Shown piece by piece: positions 7,279-11,856 of a DNA stretch of 11,856 bases. This stretch comes from Candidatus Elarobacter sp. (GTDB lineage Bacteria > Vulcanimicrobiota > Vulcanimicrobiia > Vulcanimicrobiales > Vulcanimicrobiaceae). The first letter of the stretch is position 1; every line of letters begins with the position of its first letter. Where the stretch lies: NCBI GenBank assembly GCA_030150085.1, contig JASLGJ010000454.1:1-11856 (forward strand). The letters run 5' to 3'. Below the pieces are notes generated by a model. That model was not told the DNA's origin. It saw only the letters and a program-made list of their open reading frames with translations, and did not search any database. The position numbers and the translations under genes are program-made.

Positions 7279-10200
7279 CTAGAGCTTGAGCTGGTAGTAG
7301 AGGGTGAGCGAGAGCGGCCGGTAGAGGTTCTCGACGTACGGCGAGGTGCCGTAGATCGAGAGCGGGACGTCGCGGAACCCGCCGTAGACGTACGACTGCG
7401 AACCGGGCACCGCGGCGGAGTTCGTGCCGGTCTGCACGCCCCCGACGCCGGTCGTGACCGGCTGCCAGTAGGGGTTGATCTGCGGCTCCAGATACGGGTT
7501 GCCGAACAGGTTCTGCACGTACAGCCCGATCGTGTTGCGCTTGTGGGTGTACTCGAAGTCGATGTCGGCGCTCAGCCGCGGCCGGCTCAGCACGCCGCCG
7601 GCGTTGGGCGTCTCGGGCGTGCCGCGCGTCGCCGCGATGTTGGGGTTGGCGAGCGTGCCGGGGTTCGCCGGGTCGACGTAGTTGGTCGCGTTGTAGGCCC
7701 CGGTGATCCCGCCGAAGCCGGCCAGCGAGGGCGGGTTGGCGTTGGTCTGGGGCAGGTTCGCGTACGTCCCGTCGGGGAGCTCGGTCGGGATCAGGTTGCC
7801 GACCCCGATCGGGTAGCCGCGGTCGTAGTTGAGGATCGGGTTGATCTTGAACCCGCTCTTGGTGCGGAACTGCAGGCCCAGGTTCACCACGAACGGCGAG
7901 ACGTAGCCGGCCCGGTAGGTGTTGCCCAGCGCGACCGACGAGGCGGGCACCAGCGGCAAGGTATCCTCCGAGGCGACCAGCGGCGGGACGCTGGCGATGA
8001 CGTTGGTGTAGGTGGCCGACAGGTAGCCGCTCAAGCCGAACTCGCGCTGCGGCGTCGTCAGCCCGAACTCCACGCCCGAGGTCTTGTTGATGCCGTTGTT
8101 GGTGATGCCGAAGACCTGGCTGACCGGCACGCCCTGGGCGTTGAGGACCTGGCTGATCAGCGAGAACTCGGGGATGCTGTAGCCGCGCTTGTAGTAGCCG
8201 GTCAGGCGCGCTCCCCAGCCGCTGCGGAAGAGGTGCTGATAGGCCAGCTCCGTGTTGCTGAACTGCTCGGGGATGTTGTTCCCGGCGTCGGGCGCGTCGA
8301 AGTTCTGGTCCATCAGGTAGTAGTACTGCTGCGCGTAGCTCGTGCAGCGGAAGAGCCCGCCCCCGTTGGACGAGAGGTTCGCGTTGCCCGGCACGAGGTG
8401 CTTGGTGTTGAACCCGGTGCCGCAGGTCCAGGTCGAGGGGTCGGCGGTGTTGCCCAGCGCGGGGATGTTGAACCACGCCGCGGGGAAGTCGTACATCGCC
8501 GAGGGCGTCGCCAGGGTCTGGGCGTTCGCGAACACGACCGAGCGGCCGAAGCCCAAGCGCAGCGAGTTGTTGGGGTCGAACTGGTAGCTCGCGGCGAAGC
8601 GCGGTTCGGTCACGCTGGGGCGCAGGAAGCTGTTCTTGAGGAAGTTGCCGGCCGACGTGCCGCCGATCGGCAGATCGTCCGGATTGAACAGGTCGGTGGG
8701 ATTGAACGGGTTCGCGCCCTGCTTGTACACCATCGTGTCCAGGCGCAGCCCGAGGTCGAACTTGAGCTTCGCGTTGGGCGTCCACTGGTCGCGCACGAAC
8801 ACGCCGGCCTCGATCTGGTCGCTCTTGTTGTAGCCGATCCCGAACGCCGGCACGTGCGAGTTGGTCAAGCCCTGGTTGTAGAGGTAGCACGCGCCGGCCG
8901 GGCAGACGCCGCCCGGGAAGTCGGCCGGGGTGGCGAAGTCCGCCAGCGAGGGCTGCGGAAGCGCGGCCCCGCTGGCCGTCGGCGACAGCGGCACGCCCAG
9001 GTACGAGAGCTCCGCCAGGTACAGCGAGGGGAAGGGCTGGTAGGCGTCCCAGATCGGGTGGATGTTCTGGAAGCTGCCGCCGATCTCGGCGGTGTGCTTG
9101 GAGCTGAACGTCTTGGTCAGCTCGCCCGAGAACCCGGTCCGGTTGCCGCCGGTGATGTTGTCGTTGCCTTGGCTCTGGAAGTCGTAGTAGGACGTTCCGC
9201 CGTTGCGGAACTGGAGGTTGAACGCGCGCAGCGCCAGGAAGGTCGAGCCGTTGATGACGTCGTCGTACTCGACCTTGAGGTACTGCGAGGGGTTGAAGCT
9301 GATCTCTTCGGGCGTGGTGGGCGAGGGCAGCGACGCCGCGTTGAACGGCTTGTCGACCACGCGCGAGATGAAGTTGTCGTTGAGCAGCGGCAGGCCGGCC
9401 GCCGCGGCCGCCGCCGGGCTGCCCTGGCTGAAGCCCAGGTTCTGCAGGAAGTACGGGTTGCTGTAGTACGGCACCCGGATGCCGTTCAGGTAGCGGTCGC
9501 CGAACAGATCGTAGTCGCGGTTGTCGAACAGGACCTGGACCGACTTCGAGTTGTCCTTGCCGAACTTGTAGACGAAGTTGTTCAGGAAGTCCTGATTGAA
9601 GCCCGAGCTGGGCAGCTCGCTGCCGCTCGGCTGCAGCGCGAACTGCTGCCCGAACGCGGCCACGTTGGTGCCGAGCGAGCCGAAGTACGGCACGAAGCGC
9701 TGGTTGACGTACGAGACGTAGTCGGAGAAGCGCCCGTTGGGGGTCGCGAAGCCGTACTGGAGCGCGCCCTGGTGGAAGCTGCTCGGGCCGCCGACCTCGA
9801 GGTCGAGCAGGCCGGTGGCCGGGTAGGTGCCGCGCTGCACGACGACGTTGACGACACCGCCGCCGATGTTGCCCTGCGAGGCGTCGCCCGCGCCGGCCAC
9901 GACCTGCAGCGAGGCCAGGCCGTTGAAGAACCCGTTGCTGCCGTTCTGGTTGAGGAACGGCTCGGTGAACGGAACGCCGTCGACCTGGTAGCCGACCTCG
10001 CTGGAAAGGCCGCCGCGGATCGTCAGGCGGCCGAGGTTGGTCTGCTGCACGCCCGGAACCGACAGCGCGAGCTGGTTCTCGTTGGTGTTGACCGACTTGC
10101 CCAGCGCCTCGGTGGCGCGCGCCCCGCTGACCGTCACCTCGTCGGTGGTCTGCGAGGGCTGGAAGACCGAGGACTGGCTGCGGGCCGAGGTGCGGCCGAT

Positions 10201-10587
10201 CTGGCGCAGCGCCTTGACCAGGGTCTGGGGCCCGAGGTTGACGGTCTGGTCGCCCTGGACCGTGATGCCGCTCAGGGTGAAGGTCTGGTACCCCGGCGCG
10301 CTGACGCTCAGGGAGTAGGTGTCGACCGTCATCCCGTTGAGCTGGAAGAACCCGTTCTTGTCGGTCGTCGCGGTGTAGCGCGCGGACGGCGCGGCGGCCA
10401 CGATCGCCGCGCCGGCGACCGGCGCTTTCGTGCCGCCGTCCACGACCGTGCCCTGCAGGGCACCGGTCTGGCCGCCGACCGCGAGCGCGGGCACGGCGCC
10501 CGAGACGATCATGCCGATCACGACGAGCGCGCTCAGGCAGGTTCGTACGAACCGCAGTGCCGAGCGCGCGTGGAATGGAAAACGCAT
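7279..10587 (-). CDS. TonB-dependent outer-membrane receptor with carboxypeptidase-regulatory-like domain
   Basis: Large outer-membrane receptor (1102 aa) that would import a ligand using energy from TonB/ExbBD; the ligand is unknown. Residues 1-36 are a signal peptide with an ALA cleavage site. Residues about 42-123 form a carboxypeptidase-regulatory-like beta-sandwich (GTVVDGGTKAPVAGA, TDKNGFFQLNGM, VSAPGYQTFTLSGI). DEVTVSGA at about 149-156 resembles a Ton box. The plug follows from about 163, with RLTIRGGLSSEVGYQVDGVP (187-206), and the barrel takes up the remainder to YYQLKL. Four barrel cysteines come in two close pairs (C562/C567 and C722/C748). ATG 10587 is preferred because GAGG lies 6 nt upstream; an in-frame GTG at 10599 has no such site. 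Oar-like receptors share this layout, so protein export rather than uptake is an alternative. The gene is followed without a gap by the lipoprotein gene. Confidence 0.92.
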   Translation of the reverse strand: MRFPFHARSALRFVRTCLSALVVIGMIVSGAVPALAVGGQTGALQGTVVDGGTKAPVAGAAIVAAAPSARYTATTDKNGFFQLNGMTVDTYSLSVSAPGYQTFTLSGITVQGDQTVNLGPQTLVKALRQIGRTSARSQSSVFQPSQTTDEVTVSGARATEALGKSVNTNENQLALSVPGVQQTNLGRLTIRGGLSSEVGYQVDGVPFTEPFLNQNGSNGFFNGLASLQVVAGAGDASQGNIGGGVVNVVVQRGTYPATGLLDLEVGGPSSFHQGALQYGFATPNGRFSDYVSYVNQRFVPYFGSLGTNVAAFGQQFALQPSGSELPSSGFNQDFLNNFVYKFGKDNSKSVQVLFDNRDYDLFGDRYLNGIRVPYYSNPYFLQNLGFSQGSPAAAAAAGLPLLNDNFISRVVDKPFNAASLPSPTTPEEISFNPSQYLKVEYDDVINGSTFLALRAFNLQFRNGGTSYYDFQSQGNDNITGGNRTGFSGELTKTFSSKHTAEIGGSFQNIHPIWDAYQPFPSLYLAELSYLGVPLSPTASGAALPQPSLADFATPADFPGGVCPAGACYLYNQGLTNSHVPAFGIGYNKSDQIEAGVFVRDQWTPNAKLKFDLGLRLDTMVYKQGANPFNPTDLFNPDDLPIGGTSAGNFLKNSFLRPSVTEPRFAASYQFDPNNSLRLGFGRSVVFANAQTLATPSAMYDFPAAWFNIPALGNTADPSTWTCGTGFNTKHLVPGNANLSSNGGGLFRCTSYAQQYYYLMDQNFDAPDAGNNIPEQFSNTELAYQHLFRSGWGARLTGYYKRGYSIPEFSLISQVLNAQGVPVSQVFGITNNGINKTSGVEFGLTTPQREFGLSGYLSATYTNVIASVPPLVASEDTLPLVPASSVALGNTYRAGYVSPFVVNLGLQFRTKSGFKINPILNYDRGYPIGVGNLIPTELPDGTYANLPQTNANPPSLAGFGGITGAYNATNYVDPANPGTLANPNIAATRGTPETPNAGGVLSRPRLSADIDFEYTHKRNTIGLYVQNLFGNPYLEPQINPYWQPVTTGVGGVQTGTNSAAVPGSQSYVYGGFRDVPLSIYGTSPYVENLYRPLSLTLYYQLKL

Positions 10588-10593
10588 TCCGAG

Positions 10594-10597
10594 CCTC
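10594..10597 (-). promoter_or_regulatory. Ribosome-binding site of the TonB-dependent receptor
   Basis: GAGG on the minus strand lies 6 nt before ATG 10587-10585 and is the reason for preferring this start over the GTG four codons upstream. Confidence 0.6.
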
Positions 10598-10617
10598 ACT
10601 TGAGGGAGCGAAGGAGC

Positions 10618-10649
10618 AGCTCGCTCTCCTGCCGAGGACCGAGCGAGCT
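10618..10649 (-). promoter_or_regulatory. Stem-loop in the upstream leader of the receptor gene
   Basis: The outer arms AGCTCGCTC (10618-10626) and GAGCGAGCT (10641-10649) are perfect 9-bp complements. The stem continues with TCCT (10627-10630) and AGGA (10635-10638), leaving a GCCG loop and a two-base bulge (10639-10640). The 3' foot on the minus strand is 30 nt before the receptor ATG. It has no U-run, so it may be a leader structure, an mRNA-stability element, an operator, or a weak terminator of mqnC. Confidence 0.6.
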
Positions 10650-10665
10650 TAACGCCCCTTTAACA
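10649..10665. promoter_or_regulatory. Direct repeat TTAAC with 11-bp period, PhoP/PhoB-box-like
   Basis: TTAACG-N5-TTAACA reads on the plus strand, with the two TTAAC units exactly 11 bp apart. It is the only AT-rich patch in the 114-bp gap upstream of the receptor. Bacillus PhoP boxes (TTAACA-like repeats spaced by about 5) and other OmpR/PhoB-type regulator sites have this one-turn spacing. Two copies only, so chance is not excluded, and no regulator gene is in the window. Confidence 0.4.
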
Positions 10666-10686
10666 AGGCCGGCCCGAGGTCATCCT

Positions 10687-10699
10687 CCCCCGGAGGGGG
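10687..10699 (-). terminator. Short GC hairpin after mqnC, possible terminator
   Basis: CCCCC (10687-10691), GGA loop, GGGGG (10695-10699) stand 2 nt after the mqnC stop codon on the minus strand. There is no U-run. The strongly complementary C/G blocks also allow a shifted pairing (CTCC with GGAG). Position supports a transcript end; sequence alone is weak. Confidence 0.35.
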
Positions 10700-10701
10700 C
10701 T

Positions 10702-11784
10702 CTAAGCCGTTGCTAATGTGAGGTCGGTGCGCAGGTTCCAGTACGTGTCGCGGATCACCGGGTCGAAGCCCGCCCCGCGCACGATTCCCTCCACCTGAGC
10801 CCGGGTGGCCTCGTTGGTGGAGCCGGCGTCCTTGACCACCTGCTCCTCGATGATCGTCCCGCCCATGTCGTCGCAGCCGTAGAACAGCGCCAGCTGGCCC
10901 AGCTTGAGCCCGGGCGTCAGCCACGAGGCCTGCAGGTGGGGCAGGTTGTCCAGGAACAGCCGCGAGACGGCCAGCACGCGCAAGTACTCCAGGCCCGTGG
11001 CCTCGCGGCCGCGCAGCGGGGTCTTGTACGGCACGTAGTACCAGGGGATGAAGGCGGTGAAGCCGCCGGTCTCGTCCTGCAGCTCGCGGATGACCTGGAG
11101 GTGCGCGATGCGCTCCTCGTCGGTCTCGATCGAGCCGAACATCATCGTCGCGGTGGTCGGCATGCCGAGCTGCTGGGCGTCGCGCATGATCCCGATCCAG
11201 GCCTCGGGCACGATCTTGCGCGCGCTGATCCGCTTGCGCACCCGCTCGACCAGGATCTCGGCGCCCGCGCCGGGGAGCGACTTCAGCCCGGCGTCCTTGA
11301 GGCGCAGCAGCACCTCGCGCGGGCTCAGGCTCTCCAGCGCCGACAGCCCGGAGATCTCGGAGACCGAGAGCGAGTGGATGTCGACCCGCGGAAACTCCGC
11401 CGCGACGCGCCGGAACAGGCGCTCGAACCACTCCAGGCGCAGGTCGGGATTGACCCCGCCCTGGATCATGATCTGGGTCGCGCCCTGATCGGCCGCGTAG
11501 CGCACCCGCTCGAGCACCGTGTCGTGCGACATGGTGTAGCCCTCGCCGTGCTTCTCGGGCCGGAAGAAGGCGCAGAACGTGCAGTGCACGTTGCAGACGT
11601 TGGTGTAGTTGATCGTCGTGTCGACCACGTACGTCACGTCGTTGGTGGGGTAGAGCGCCATGCGGCGGGCGTGGGCGGCCGCGCCCAGCTCGTGCAGCGG
11701 GGCCTCGCGGTACAGCCGCACGCCCTCGTCGTAGCTCAGCCGCCCGCCGGTGGCGGCGCGGTCGATGAGATCAGCGCGCGACAC
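10702..11784 (-). CDS. mqnC: Cyclic dehypoxanthinyl futalosine synthase MqnC
   Basis: Radical-SAM enzyme of the futalosine pathway that cyclises dehypoxanthine futalosine on the way to menaquinone, in the cytoplasm; 360 aa, normal length. The cluster motif is C64-C68-C71 in YTNVCNVHCTFCAF. Other MqnC blocks are QIMIQGGVNPDLRLEWFE, PGAGAEILVERVRKRIS, TTATMMFGSIETDEERIAHL, LQDETGGFTAFIPW and LGQLALFYGCDDMGGTIIEE. The related enzyme MqnE differs around the cluster and in the TAFIPW region, so MqnC is favoured. The start is GTG with a strong GGAGG 6 nt upstream. It is preceded, after a 16-bp gap, by the end of another gene on the same strand that may be mqnA. A menaquinone-based respiratory chain is the implied use. 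Confidence 0.94.
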   Translation of the reverse strand: MSRADLIDRAATGGRLSYDEGVRLYREAPLHELGAAAHARRMALYPTNDVTYVVDTTINYTNVCNVHCTFCAFFRPEKHGEGYTMSHDTVLERVRYAADQGATQIMIQGGVNPDLRLEWFERLFRRVAAEFPRVDIHSLSVSEISGLSALESLSPREVLLRLKDAGLKSLPGAGAEILVERVRKRISARKIVPEAWIGIMRDAQQLGMPTTATMMFGSIETDEERIAHLQVIRELQDETGGFTAFIPWYYVPYKTPLRGREATGLEYLRVLAVSRLFLDNLPHLQASWLTPGLKLGQLALFYGCDDMGGTIIEEQVVKDAGSTNEATRAQVEGIVRGAGFDPVIRDTYWNLRTDLTLATA

Positions 11785-11790
11785 GGTTGT

Positions 11791-11795
11791 CCTCC
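11791..11795 (-). promoter_or_regulatory. Ribosome-binding site of mqnC
   Basis: GGAGG on the minus strand lies 6 nt before the GTG at 11784 and supports that non-ATG start. Confidence 0.8.
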
Positions 11796-11800
11796 GGCTG

Positions 11801-11856
11801 CTACAGTTCGGCGAAGCGCGCCAGACCGCGCTCGGCCCGCCCGTCGAGGACGTACG
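11801..11856 (-). CDS. C-terminal end of upstream gene, possibly MqnA (chorismate dehydratase)
   Basis: Seventeen in-frame codons ending in TAG read YVLDGRAERGLARFAEL. The gene enters from the right edge and stops 16 bp before mqnC. The ending resembles the helical tail of MqnA proteins (pattern of Gly-Leu-x-x-Phe-x-x-Leu after a short acidic/basic stretch), and mqnA is a frequent neighbour of mqnC. MqnA dehydrates chorismate in the first step of the futalosine pathway. With so few residues the name rests mainly on context; another mqn gene or an unrelated protein is possible. Confidence 0.5.
   Translation of the reverse strand, partial: YVLDGRAERGLARFAEL

Noticed and set aside
9388..9420. 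Ala-rich tract in the receptor that looked like a sequence repeat.
   Set aside because: It is a short in-frame run of mixed Ala codons, common in high-GC genes, with no larger repeat unit.
6007..10716. A 1569-codon open frame on the plus strand, antisense to the receptor and lipoprotein.
   Set aside because: In high-GC DNA the frame opposite a real gene is often open because its stop codons are rare. The product is a Val/Arg/Ala/Gly/Asp-rich string without domain signatures, while the minus-strand frames show signal peptides and family motifs.
1..11856. Searched for a defence system, CRISPR array, transposase, phage or biosynthetic cluster.
   Set aside because: No spaced repeat array, transposase motif, terminal inverted repeats with target duplication, or relevant enzyme set was visible; nearly all of the DNA is explained by conserved genes and one receptor-lipoprotein unit.

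Overview
The window is high-GC, nearly fully coding bacterial DNA with short intergenic gaps and stop/start overlaps. It carries an outer-membrane TonB-dependent receptor and a lipoprotein, so the organism is a diderm. It also has an LCP-family cell-wall protein, RodZ, and the futalosine route to menaquinone. This mix, with a carboxypeptidase-regulatory-like N-terminal domain on the receptor, would fit a Candidatus Eremiobacterota (WPS-2/Vulcanimicrobiota)-type bacterium. Other high-GC diderm phyla such as Acidobacteriota cannot be excluded. The taxonomic call is inference; no rRNA or marker comparison was possible.

Layout. Positions 1-4277, minus strand, form a compact housekeeping operon, read from high to low coordinate: rodZ-like shape factor, yajQ-family nucleotide-binding protein, rimO (ribosomal protein S12 methylthiotransferase), an LCP (LytR-CpsA-Psr) phosphotransferase with a LytR_C domain, and the start of a membrane-anchored protein that runs off the left edge. 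A gap of only 50 bp separates it from the divergent plus-strand pair mnmA (tRNA 2-thiouridylase) and a GNAT acetyltransferase (4328-5922), which ends in a strong 12-bp hairpin shared with the convergent unit.

Positions 6004-10587, minus strand, hold a two-gene cell-envelope unit: a 1102-residue TonB-dependent receptor and, starting at the base after its stop codon, a lipoprotein of no family I recognise. Its 114-bp upstream region contains a 9+4 bp stem-loop that abuts a PhoP/PhoB-box-like pair of TTAAC repeats with an 11-bp period. Positions 10702-11856, minus strand, hold mqnC and the last codons of a gene that is plausibly mqnA, both of the futalosine menaquinone pathway.

No rRNA, tRNA, CRISPR array, insertion sequence or phage gene was seen. 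The least explained part is the receptor-lipoprotein pair with its structured leader. The rest is conserved housekeeping in an unusual but coherent order.
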